From Muribaculaceae bacterium (lineage in GTDB: Bacteria; Bacteroidota; Bacteroidia; Bacteroidales; Muribaculaceae), in assembly GCA_009775125.1 (NCBI GenBank), contig VSPD01000051.1, forward strand, positions 1 to 19,640: DNA of 19,640 bases. Reading direction: 5' to 3'. How positions within the stretch are numbered: the stretch's first letter is position 1; each line of letters opens with the position of its first letter. A program made the translations under genes and the position numbers. Below, in pieces: positions 1-6,260 of the stretch. Under the pieces are notes generated by a model, which ran no database searches, had not been told where the DNA came from, and was given only the letters and a program-made list of their open reading frames with translations.

Positions 1-1044
1 TTTGGCGCCGAGGCGGCGGAGGGTCTCGGCTTTGGAGCGGATGCCGCCGCGGCCGTTGAGCTTGGTGAGGGCGGCGTCGTAGGCGCGACGGGTGGCGTCG
101 ATGGATGAGGAGATGCGGTCCATGTCGGCGAGGAAGGCGGCGAGTTTGTCGATGAGGCGGCCGCCTTCGAGGGCTATCTCGCGGGCGTTGGCGTTCTGGC
201 GGTCGGTCTGCCATGTCTGTTCGACGAGTTTCAGCACGGACATGAGGTGGGTGGGTGATACGACGACGACGCGGCAGTCGTAGGCGTATTCCCACAGGCG
301 GGGATCGGTCTGCATGGCGGCCATGTAGGCTCCTTCGTTGGGGATGAACATGAGGACGAAGTCGGCGCGGGCGTCGCCGATGTAGTCTTGGTATGATTTG
401 TCGCGCAGTTCGTTGATGTGCCGGCGCACGGAGTCGACATGCCGGCGGGCGAGCGCCGAACGTGCGGCGGGGTCGACGGCCTCGGCCATTTCGAGGTAGG
501 CTTTTATCGAGACCTTTGAGTCGATAACGATGCGGCGTCCGTCGGGGTATGTAACGACGGCGTCGGCACGGAGGCGGTCGCCGTCGGCAGATGCGGCGGC
601 TTCTTGCATTGTGAATTCTTCGCCGGGGCGGAGGCCGGATTTCTCGAGGATGGTGCGTAGAATCATTTCTCCCCATTGGCCTTGCACGAGGGTGTTGCCT
701 TTGAGAGCGGATGTGAGCTGGCGCGCCTCGCGCCCTATTGTGTCGTTGAGGTCGATGAGCGAGCGTATCTGCTCTTTGAGTGAGTATCGCTCGCGGGCTT
801 CGCGGCTGAATGATTCGGTGAAGGCTGTCTCGAAGCGGGTGAAGTCGCGGCGTATGGGGTCGAGGAGCTCGCCGATGCGCTGCTCAGAGTCGGCGCGAAA
901 TTGGCGCGAGTTGGCATTGAATATTTCTTCGGCGAGGCGGCGCATGTCGTCGCGGCTGCGGCTTTGGGCGCGGCTTACTGCCCAAAAAGTGGCGGCCGCC
1001 GCGGCTGCGGCAGCCACCACGGCGGCTAAGATTGTTTCCAGCAT
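1..1044 (-). CDS. rmuC: RmuC-family DNA recombination protein (3' end beyond window)
   Basis: RmuC proteins are membrane-anchored, predicted nuclease-fold proteins that limit DNA inversions and rearrangements between short inverted repeats. The 348 visible codons begin with a short hydrophobic, alanine-rich anchor (residues 1-24), then a helical/coiled region (about 30-115), then the conserved RmuC core. Seen in the core are GNTLVQGQWGEMIL (116-129), RADAVVTYPDGRRIVIDSKV (159-178) and FVLMFIPNEGAY (229-240). The visible part ends in RRLGAK, which in this family lies near the C-terminus, so only a small tail is probably missing off the left edge. The ATG at 1042-1044 is the natural start because the hydrophobic anchor follows directly. 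The gene follows the nucleoside phosphorylase with a 96-nt gap that contains a 10-bp-phased TCGA array. The family assignment is firm; the exact enzymatic activity of RmuC is not settled. Confidence 0.93.
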   Translation of the reverse strand, partial: MLETILAAVVAAAAAAAATFWAVSRAQSRSRDDMRRLAEEIFNANSRQFRADSEQRIGELLDPIRRDFTRFETAFTESFSREARERYSLKEQIRSLIDLNDTIGREARQLTSALKGNTLVQGQWGEMILRTILEKSGLRPGEEFTMQEAAASADGDRLRADAVVTYPDGRRIVIDSKVSIKAYLEMAEAVDPAARSALARRHVDSVRRHINELRDKSYQDYIGDARADFVLMFIPNEGAYMAAMQTDPRLWEYAYDCRVVVVSPTHLMSVLKLVEQTWQTDRQNANAREIALEGGRLIDKLAAFLADMDRISSSIDATRRAYDAALTKLNGRGGIRSKAETLRRLGAK

Positions 1045-1053
1045 TTAATCTAA

Positions 1054-1128
1054 TCGATTTATTTTCGAGATATTTCGACTTAAATCGAGATAAATCGAAG
1101 AATTTCGATTTAAATCGAATTATGTCGA
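1054..1128. repeat. Array of eight TCGA cores at 10-bp spacing upstream of rmuC
   Basis: TCGA begins at 1054, 1065, 1075, 1085, 1095, 1105, 1115 and 1125, so seven of the eight cores are exactly 10 bp apart and the first is 11 bp away. The six bases between cores are nearly all A or T (AAA/TTT tracts), and part of the array is a perfect 16-bp palindrome, TTCGATTTAAATCGAA, at 1104-1119. It fills most of the gap between the nucleoside phosphorylase stop and the rmuC start. Phased A/T tracts at helical spacing suggest curved DNA or side-by-side protein sites; that role is inference. Confidence 0.8.
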
Positions 1129-1140
1129 GGGAGGCCGATT

Positions 1141-2016
1141 TCAGAGGCGGTCGAGAACTGTGGCGATGAGGTCGCGGACACCGGATTTGTAGTTGGGGTT
1201 GGCTTCGGTGTTGAATCGGTTGGCGATGATGGAGCATACGGTCATGCACTTGTGTCCCATGAGGCGTCCGAGGCCTTGGAGGGGAGCGGATTCCATCTCG
1301 TAGTTGGTGATTTTGCGTCCGTTGAAGCGGAATTCCTCGATGCGATGGTTGAGGTCGGGGTTGGCCAGGTCGAGGCGCACGCGGCGTCCTTGGGGACCGT
1401 AGAATCCGACGGCGGAGATGGTGTTGCCGCGCACCATGTCGGTGCCTCCGATGCGCTCGACGAGTTCGGCGTCGGCGTCGACGACGTAGGGTTTTGCCCA
1501 AAGGGGATTCCAGTCGGTGTGGCGGCAGAGGGCGTGTTCGAATTCGAGGTCGGCCACGGAGTTGCGTCCGGCATAGTAGTTGAGCACGCCGTCGAAACCT
1601 ATTGACTTTTCGGCGATGACGGGTGTGCCGATCGAGAGTTCGGGCTGGAGTGCTCCGGATGTGCCGATGCGCACCATTGTGAGGGTGCGGTGTGTGTCGC
1701 GTATTTCGCGCGTGTCGAAGTCGACATTTGCCAGGGCGTCGAGTTCGGTGATTACGATGTCGATATTGTCGGGTCCGATGCCGTGGCTTATGCACATGAT
1801 GGGCCGGCCGTTGTAGGTGCCGCCGATGGTGTGGAACTCTCGGGCCGATACTTCAAAAGTCTTGGCGTCGAAAAATTCGGCCACCATGTCGACGCGTCCG
1901 GGGTCGCCTACGAGGATTATATTGTCGGTGAGTTGGTCGGGACGGAGGTGGAGGTGGAACACCGAGCCGTCGGGGTTGATGATGAGTTCCGATTCCGGGA
2001 TGATTCTTTTAATCAT
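1141..2016 (-). CDS. udp: Nucleoside phosphorylase, uridine phosphorylase-like (PNP/UDP family 1)
   Basis: The 291-residue product matches the PNP_UDP_1 family, which cleaves the glycosidic bond of a nucleoside with phosphate to give a free base and (deoxy)ribose-1-phosphate in salvage. Visible signatures are GDPGR (37-41, phosphate-binding loop), SHGIGPDN (77-84), RIGTSG (116-121) and NYEMES (238-243, nucleoside-binding Met-Glu). The long-form layout resembles Bacteroidota uridine phosphorylases more than the roughly 235-residue DeoD type. Substrate choice (uridine rather than purine nucleosides) is inference, so the symbol is provisional. The ATG at 2014-2016 has an A-rich leader. The gene lies 44 nt downstream of dprA in the same direction and could be cotranscribed with it. 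Confidence 0.88.
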   Translation of the reverse strand: MIKRIIPESELIINPDGSVFHLHLRPDQLTDNIILVGDPGRVDMVAEFFDAKTFEVSAREFHTIGGTYNGRPIMCISHGIGPDNIDIVITELDALANVDFDTREIRDTHRTLTMVRIGTSGALQPELSIGTPVIAEKSIGFDGVLNYYAGRNSVADLEFEHALCRHTDWNPLWAKPYVVDADAELVERIGGTDMVRGNTISAVGFYGPQGRRVRLDLANPDLNHRIEEFRFNGRKITNYEMESAPLQGLGRLMGHKCMTVCSIIANRFNTEANPNYKSGVRDLIATVLDRL

Positions 2017-2060
2017 GGCAGTTGCTTTTTAGGTTGTGTATATTAAACGTCGCGGAGGAG

Positions 2061-3179
2061 TCAATAGTTGGGCAGGGCGTAGCGTCCGCCAGGTATTGAT
2101 ATGAGCATGTCGTCCATTTCCATGTGGAACAGCATGTCGGCCACGCGGGCATATGGCAGGGCGAGTGCCGCGGCGATGTCGGCAGATGTGAATGTAGGGT
2201 TGGCGGCGACGATGTCGAGCAGGCGTTGCTCCTCGTCGGATACGGGGCGAAAAAGGCGCGGCTCCTCATTGGCGGGAGCTGCGGCCGGGGTCCAGCCCAT
2301 GGCTTGGATGAGGAAATCGGCATCGGGGAGCAGGGATGCCGTGCGAGAGGCTATGAGGCGGTTGGTGCCTGCGCTGTAAGGGTCGGACAGGCGTCCGGGC
2401 ACGGCAAATACGTCGCGGTTGTAGTCGGAGGCAATGCGGGCTGTGGCAAGCGCACCGCCATGAGCAGCCGACTCTACCACGACGGTGCAGTCGCACAATC
2501 CGGCCACGATGCGGTTGCGGGCCAGGAAATATGGTTTCATTATCGCGGTGCCCGAAGGGTACTCGGTGACGATGGCTCCCCCGCTGCGCACAATCTCGGC
2601 GGCAGACTGGCGGTGGGCCGAGGGGTAGATGGAGTCGAGGCCGTGGGCCACGACGGCCACCGTGGGCACGCCTGCGTCGAGGGCGGCGCGATGGGCGGCT
2701 ATGTCGATGCCGTAGGCCAAGCCGCTCACTATGACCAAATCGGGGATTTTCGCGGCCAGGTCGGCGACAAAACGGCGGGTGAAGTCGACGCCTTGCGCCG
2801 TGGCATGGCGTGTGCCTACGATAGCCACCATGTGGGCCGAGTCGAGGCAGCAGGAGCCGAGGCGGTAGAGCAAAACCGGCGCGTCGTCGCACAGGGCGAG
2901 ACGGCGCGGATAGTCTTCGTCGAGACAAAACAGCGTGTCGATATGCGAATTGCAGGCAAAGGCCATTTCTGCTCCGGCGTCTTTCATGAGAGCCCGGCGG
3001 CGACTCATGCCGAAGGCATCGGCGCCTATGCCGGCCACGGCCATTTCCGTATCAGACATGGAGAAGAAGCGATCGAGCCCTCCGGCCCGGGCAATGGCTT
3101 CCCGAGCTGTCGACAGGTTCAGTTTTTTGAACATCGACAGGGCAATCTTCATCTGCCTGCTGATAGCGTCCGCGTTCAT
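2061..3179 (-). CDS. dprA: DNA-processing protein DprA
   Basis: DprA binds incoming single-stranded DNA and loads RecA during natural transformation; it is also kept in many bacteria not known to be competent. The 372-residue product shows the expected order: an N-terminal SAM/HhH-like helical region (1-75), then the Rossmann-like DNA_processg_A domain with VGTR (121-124), SGLAYGID (152-159), EYPSG (206-210), RNRIVAGL (221-228) and GGALATA (241-247), then a C-terminal winged-helix segment (about 313-370). The start codon overlaps the thioesterase stop as ATGA, which fixes the start and suggests translational coupling. Within the window it is the third gene of the AI-2E permease - thioesterase - dprA unit. 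The family call is firm. Confidence 0.95.
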   Translation of the reverse strand: MNADAISRQMKIALSMFKKLNLSTAREAIARAGGLDRFFSMSDTEMAVAGIGADAFGMSRRRALMKDAGAEMAFACNSHIDTLFCLDEDYPRRLALCDDAPVLLYRLGSCCLDSAHMVAIVGTRHATAQGVDFTRRFVADLAAKIPDLVIVSGLAYGIDIAAHRAALDAGVPTVAVVAHGLDSIYPSAHRQSAAEIVRSGGAIVTEYPSGTAIMKPYFLARNRIVAGLCDCTVVVESAAHGGALATARIASDYNRDVFAVPGRLSDPYSAGTNRLIASRTASLLPDADFLIQAMGWTPAAAPANEEPRLFRPVSDEEQRLLDIVAANPTFTSADIAAALALPYARVADMLFHMEMDDMLISIPGGRYALPNY

Positions 3180-3589
3180 TTGAGATATTTTTCGAATACG
3201 GGCATCAGGTCTTCGCCGCGAGTGAGGCGGCCATCGCGCAAGGTGGCTATTTTAACGCGGCCATGGGCGGCGAGCACGCCGTCGGCCCGGTATATCCACT
3301 GGTCGAATAGGAAAAGGGGGCCTTCGCGGCCAATGTCGAGGCATGAGACAAAGCGGTCGGTCATGCGCAGAGGGGTGCGGTAGTCAATCTCGATGCGGGC
3401 GGCCACGGGGTCGATGCCACGGTCGTGCATCTCGTTGAACGGGAACCCGGCCTCGCGGCAGAAAAGATGGCGTGTATGCTCCATGTAATTGAGGTAGACG
3501 GCATTGTTTACGATGCCCTCGATGTCGACCTCATAGTCGCGGACGTCCATCTCGGTGTGGAATGTATATTTGTTGAAATCGACTGTCAT
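3176..3589 (-). CDS. Acyl-CoA thioesterase, 4HBT/YbgC hotdog family
   Basis: This 137-residue protein is the size of a single hotdog-fold thioesterase. The N-terminal segment VRDYEVDIEGIVNNAVYLNY (residues 16-35) is the 4HBT signature in which a conserved Asp (here in the YEVD stretch) precedes a G-x-V-NN-x-x-Y-L-x-Y motif; the RIEIDYRTPLRMTDRF region (65-80) is the usual central strand. Such enzymes hydrolyse acyl-CoA or acyl-ACP thioesters; the acyl substrate cannot be read from the sequence. The frame is open for a further 210 codons upstream, but that part lies inside the permease gene in another frame and is not homologous, so the ATG at 3587-3589 is the start. ATGA overlaps with the permease stop on one side and the dprA start on the other indicate tight coupling. 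Confidence 0.92.
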   Translation of the reverse strand: MTVDFNKYTFHTEMDVRDYEVDIEGIVNNAVYLNYMEHTRHLFCREAGFPFNEMHDRGIDPVAARIEIDYRTPLRMTDRFVSCLDIGREGPLFLFDQWIYRADGVLAAHGRVKIATLRDGRLTRGEDLMPVFEKYLK

Positions 3590-4689
3590 TGGTGTATTCT
3601 GTTGCGATGAATGATATAACGGTTGTAGTAGGCGAGCACAAGTGTGGTGAGCGGCAGGGCTATGATAAGGCCGATGAAGCCGAGCAGCGAGCCCCATACC
3701 GACAGCGACAGCAGGATTATGGCGGGATTCAGGCCCATGGCCTTGCCCATGATTTTGGGCGTGAGGAAAAGGTCCTGGATGGCCTGCACCACGATATACA
3801 CGGCCATGCACTCCCACCAGATGGTCCAGAAAGCCACGTCGCCCTGAATCGAGCACACGAGGCAGAGGATGGTCGTGGGTATTATGGAAATCAATTGAAG
3901 ATAGGGCACCATGTTGAGCAGGCCGATGAACATGCCGAGCACCACGGCCAGGGGCATGCCTATGATGAGGAATCCGATGCTGAACAGCACGCCCACGCAA
4001 AGGGCCACGAGCGACTGGCCGCGGAAATAATGGTTCATCGAGCGTTTCACATCGTCGGCCACGGCGAAGACACGCGAGCGGTAGCGCGGCGGCACCATAT
4101 GGCGGAAGCCGTCGAGCAGCTTCTCGTAGTCGAGCATTATAAACACAAGATAGAGTATTACCAGGAACCAGTTGAGCAGGCTCAGCACCATGCTCACGCC
4201 TCCGGAAATCATGCGCCAAAGGTATTCGAATATCGACTTGAAGTCCTGGCGTGTCATCTGGTCGGAGATATGGTTGAAATCGATATGCTCGCGCAGGAAA
4301 TCGTGCACTCCGGCGGGAATGAACTTTACATCAGCAGCCGATGAGGCGTAGTTTTTCACCATTGCGGCCACCTGATGCAATTCGTCGAAAATCGACGGCA
4401 AGAACACAACGCCAAGGAGCGTGAACAGCAGAAGGGCTTCGATCAACGTGATGGTGATGGCCACAATGCGCCCTTTGAGCCGGAGCATACGGCGGTTGCG
4501 CTGCACGAAAGGCTCGAGCAGATAGGCCATGAGCCAGGCCACCAGAAATGGCAGAAGCACGCCGCTGAGGCGGTTGATGAGCCACATCGCGGCCACGACC
4601 ATGCCCAGCGTGATGATGAGCCTGACCACGCGGTCGAACGTAAATGGCCGGCGGCCTCCACGGGCCTCGATTTCCTTATATTCCTCCAT
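3586..4689 (-). CDS. AI-2E (PerM) family membrane permease
   Basis: The 367-residue product is an integral inner-membrane protein with about eight hydrophobic segments (clusters near 22-60, 75-100, 168-187, 225-270, 272-310 and 322-355) and a hydrophilic loop at about 105-160. Family hallmarks are HYFRGQSLVAL (220-230), NMVPYLQLI (259-267), TPKIMGKAMGLNPAIILLSL (310-329) and WGSLLGFIGLIIALP (332-346). Named after the E. coli AI-2 exporter TqsA, the family also includes ion antiporters and proteins of unknown cargo, so the substrate is undefined. It is the first gene of the unit with the thioesterase and dprA. A REP-like hairpin lies 21 nt upstream of its ATG. Confidence 0.9.
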   Translation of the reverse strand: MEEYKEIEARGGRRPFTFDRVVRLIITLGMVVAAMWLINRLSGVLLPFLVAWLMAYLLEPFVQRNRRMLRLKGRIVAITITLIEALLLFTLLGVVFLPSIFDELHQVAAMVKNYASSAADVKFIPAGVHDFLREHIDFNHISDQMTRQDFKSIFEYLWRMISGGVSMVLSLLNWFLVILYLVFIMLDYEKLLDGFRHMVPPRYRSRVFAVADDVKRSMNHYFRGQSLVALCVGVLFSIGFLIIGMPLAVVLGMFIGLLNMVPYLQLISIIPTTILCLVCSIQGDVAFWTIWWECMAVYIVVQAIQDLFLTPKIMGKAMGLNPAIILLSLSVWGSLLGFIGLIIALPLTTLVLAYYNRYIIHRNRIHQ

Positions 4690-4710
4690 CGCAGGTACTA
4701 AATGTGCGAC

Positions 4711-4731
4711 GGACGCACGAGCCGTGCGTCC
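4711..4731 (-). repeat. REP-like hairpin, family 1, copy 1
   Basis: The arms GGACGCACG (4711-4719) and CGTGCGTCC (4723-4731) are perfect reverse complements around the 3-nt loop AGC. CTAC follows on the plus strand, so the minus (transcript) strand reads GTAG followed directly by the hairpin. The sequence recurs at 7326-7346 and 14689-14709. It lies 47 nt beyond the stop of the 284-aa gene, with 21 nt between it and the permease ATG. There is no T-run, so it is not a standard terminator. Confidence 0.85.
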
Positions 4732-4778
4732 CTACACTCAATGATTATATTTATCGATTTATGCTTGATAATTCAGAT

Positions 4779-5633
4779 TTATGATATGTCGGCCTTTTCG
4801 TAGCCTTGGTCGCGGAACGCGCAATTGATGTCGTAAATCGGCTCGGTGTACCAATCAGAGTCTTTGCTTATGTAGTAACGGTGATTGTCCTCATCGTTGT
4901 AACATATCTTTATTACAAGTCCCGACACCTTGCGGAAGTGGGCCTCGAGATCTTTGGGCGAGTCGCCGCCGCAAATCTCAACCTCGCACTCGCCTTTGAA
5001 CGAACGGATGTCGCCAAAGGCAGTATCGCTGTCTATACTCGAAATTTTGCCTCCATCCCTGTCGGCGCCCTGCCCGGTCTTTACCATGTACACGCCGATA
5101 CGAAGATAAGGATAGTCCTCGGTGAAGGCTTCTTGGAGATCGCGTATGGTGCCGCTGTCGCTCAGTTCATATGTGAAGCTCTGTTTGAGTCCGCGACGAC
5201 GTTCGTTTCCGGCCTCCTCGCGCTCCGCTTCCTCGGCGCGGCGTGCCTGCTCGGCTTCTTCTCGTTCTGCTACCTCGGCTTGGCTGCGGCGAACCTGCAT
5301 GTAGCGGCGACGAGCTTCGGGTGACATGTGGCGGAGGCGTTCTTGCTCGAAACGGCGACGCACGTCTTCATCACTCTCTCGATGCTCTTCTGCCTCAGTC
5401 TCACTTTGTGTCTGCTTGGAAAAAAATGACTTGACAGTCGAGGTGATATCGTCGAGACCAAGGTCTTCGAGAGCTTCGGATGACAGCCCGAGTTCACGAG
5501 CCTTCTTTTTGAGACCGTCGCCTTTGAGGTCACCAAGGGTTTTCTTGACAGAATCAATGGCGTCTAAGGCGTCGACCGCTTCATCGAGGCCAAACTGTTT
5601 CGCTTTCTTTTTAAGAGAATCAAAAAGTCCCAT
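4779..5633 (-). CDS. Protein of unknown function with duplicated helical motif, charged coiled coil and repeated C-terminal unit
   Basis: I do not recognise a named family for this 284-residue protein. It has no signal peptide and is probably cytoplasmic. Residues 7-24 and 41-58 are similar: LKKKAKQFGL followed by an acidic helix, then LKKKARELGL followed by an acidic helix, which suggests a short internal duplication. Residues 80-150 are rich in E, R and A and should form a long coiled coil. The C-terminal part contains two similar strand-helix-strand units, one around RDLQEAFTEDYPYLRIGVY (164-182) and one around KDLEAHFRKVSGLVIKICY (227-245), each with DL, a spaced F and a hydrophobic strand. 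It appears to be monocistronic: a good promoter and a structured leader lie upstream and a REP-like hairpin downstream. Confidence 0.85.
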   Translation of the reverse strand: MGLFDSLKKKAKQFGLDEAVDALDAIDSVKKTLGDLKGDGLKKKARELGLSSEALEDLGLDDITSTVKSFFSKQTQSETEAEEHRESDEDVRRRFEQERLRHMSPEARRRYMQVRRSQAEVAEREEAEQARRAEEAEREEAGNERRRGLKQSFTYELSDSGTIRDLQEAFTEDYPYLRIGVYMVKTGQGADRDGGKISSIDSDTAFGDIRSFKGECEVEICGGDSPKDLEAHFRKVSGLVIKICYNDEDNHRYYISKDSDWYTEPIYDINCAFRDQGYEKADIS

Positions 5634-5691
5634 ATTTTGGGAATTATTCTGCCAACCGACGGGAAATCGACTTGTTTATAAACGAATTACA

Positions 5692-5771
5692 GGGCGGTGA
5701 GCCGTCCCACTACTTTCAGCCTGCGGGCCGAATTGCCAAGGTAGTGTAACCGCCCCGCGGCATCGCGCCGC
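5692..5771 (-). promoter_or_regulatory. Candidate structured 5' leader RNA of the 284-aa gene
   Basis: Read on the minus strand, three nested helices form. GGGCGGT (5755-5749) pairs with ACCGCCC (5698-5692). CACTACCTT (5746-5738) pairs with AAAGTAGTG (5716-5708) with one mismatch. TTCGGCC and GGCTGAA pair around a CGCA loop at the tip. A separate hairpin, GCGGC/GCCGC with a 5-nt loop (5771-5757), precedes them and would begin almost at the predicted transcription start. The structure ends about 58 nt before the ATG. I could not match it to a riboswitch class I know; a cis-regulatory leader or a small RNA is inference. Confidence 0.55.
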
Positions 5772-5780
5772 TTGCAAACG

Positions 5781-5811
5781 CAAATTTACAAATTAACCTG
5801 TAAAAAACAAA
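5781..5811 (-). promoter_or_regulatory. Bacteroidota-type promoter for the 284-aa gene
   Basis: On the minus strand, TTTG (5811-5808) is followed by a 19-nt spacer and TAAATTTG (5788-5781). This is an exact match to the Bacteroidota primary sigma consensus TTTG / 19-21 nt / TAnnTTTG. Transcription should start near 5774-5776, giving a leader of about 140 nt ahead of the ATG at 5633. Confidence 0.75.
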
Positions 5812-6013
5812 AAACAGTCCGTGATATTTTTGCATGCCGGTGTTTTTGAATGCAGAAGCCGCTCGCACATCCGCGTGGCTACGCCGGGCCGGAACTATCC
5901 CGAACCATGAACGAACCATTGCGAGAGTATCTTTTTGCAAAGATTTGCCGGTAAAGAAGCTCCAACTACCTTTTTCTCGCAAAGCTCGAAAGCCATGCGG
6001 GCGATGCGAAATT
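5812..6013. other. Intergenic stretch with no supported gene
   Basis: Several short frames are open on both strands here (for example a 33-codon frame at 5895-5996 minus), but none shows a recognisable motif, start context or plausible composition, and they overlap one another. No strong hairpin or promoter was found beyond the one at its left end. It may be decayed sequence. Confidence 0.5.
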
Positions 6014-6033
6014 GCGCAAGCCGGAGGCTCGCG
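6014..6033. repeat. REP-like element, family 2, copy A
   Basis: The 20-mer GCGCAAGCCGGAGGCTCGCG is identical to the one at 6202-6221 and in the same orientation. AAGCC and GGCT(T/C) arms surround a GGA loop, an imperfect hairpin. It lies 3 nt past the stop of the small antitoxin-like ORF. Confidence 0.8.
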
Positions 6034-6036
6034 GTG

Positions 6037-6183
6037 CTAATCTATACCCATGGATTTTTCCATTGCTTCGATTGAGGACAGATCTAAGGCCGGTGTGTCT
6101 CGCAAAACTCCACTTTCAGCCTCTTCCATAGCGGCAAGAGTCTCTGCATTTGGCTCATGATATACGGAATCAAAATTCATCAT
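6037..6183 (-). CDS. Small antitoxin-like protein (RelB/DinJ C-terminal-type motif), orphan
   Basis: This 48-residue ORF starts ATGATG at 6183-6178 after an A-rich leader (a run of seven A's and AT-rich sequence) and ends TAG at 6037-6039. Its stretch EPNAETLAAMEEAESG (10-25) closely resembles the C-terminal toxin-binding region of RelB/DinJ-type antitoxins, where PNAETLAAM-like segments are common. The N-terminal ribbon-helix-helix DNA-binding part expected of that family is absent, and I see no toxin ORF on either side. It could be a truncated antitoxin, a short standalone antitoxin, or a remnant carried between the two identical 20-bp repeats that bracket it. Either ATG could be used. Confidence 0.55.
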   Translation of the reverse strand: MMNFDSVYHEPNAETLAAMEEAESGVLRDTPALDLSSIEAMEKSMGID

Positions 6184-6201
6184 AATTTATGTTTTTTTAC
6201 A

Positions 6202-6253
6202 GCGCAAGCCGGAGGCTCGCGTTCCTGCATATGCGCGTTCCTGCATATGCGCG
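6202..6253. repeat. REP-like element, family 2, copy B, with 16-bp tandem duplication
   Basis: The 20-mer at 6202-6221 is the same as copy A. The adjacent sequence GCGTTCCTGCATATGC is then present twice in tandem (6219-6250), the first unit overlapping the hairpin arm. The GTTCCTGCAT tail is shared with the element at 12985-13010. It lies between the mltG stop and the start of the small antitoxin-like ORF. Confidence 0.75.
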
Positions 6254-6260
6254 GTGCCGG

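Noticed and set aside
884..1795. A 303-codon minus-strand frame spanning rmuC, the TCGA array and the phosphorylase
   Set aside because: Its translation is Arg/His/Pro-rich out-of-frame reading of two well-supported genes; the array segment gives its only unusual composition.
2124..3383. A 419-codon plus-strand open frame opposite dprA
   Set aside because: It runs antisense across dprA and into the thioesterase gene, with His/Gly/Ala-rich low-complexity translation and no recognisable motif.
3589..4344. A 251-codon plus-strand open frame opposite the AI-2E permease
   Set aside because: The translation is His/Glu/Gln/Gly-rich, typical of the complement of membrane-helix codons; not a gene.
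4711..4731. The family 1 hairpins as rho-independent terminators
   Set aside because: None of the three copies is followed by a T-run on the transcript strand, and two lie inside probable operons.
5895..5996. A 33-residue minus-strand ORF (starts MAFELCEKKV), with a longer overlapping frame at 5716-5982
   Set aside because: There is no family signal and no leader, and the longer frame runs through the predicted promoter and leader hairpins; not supportable as genes.
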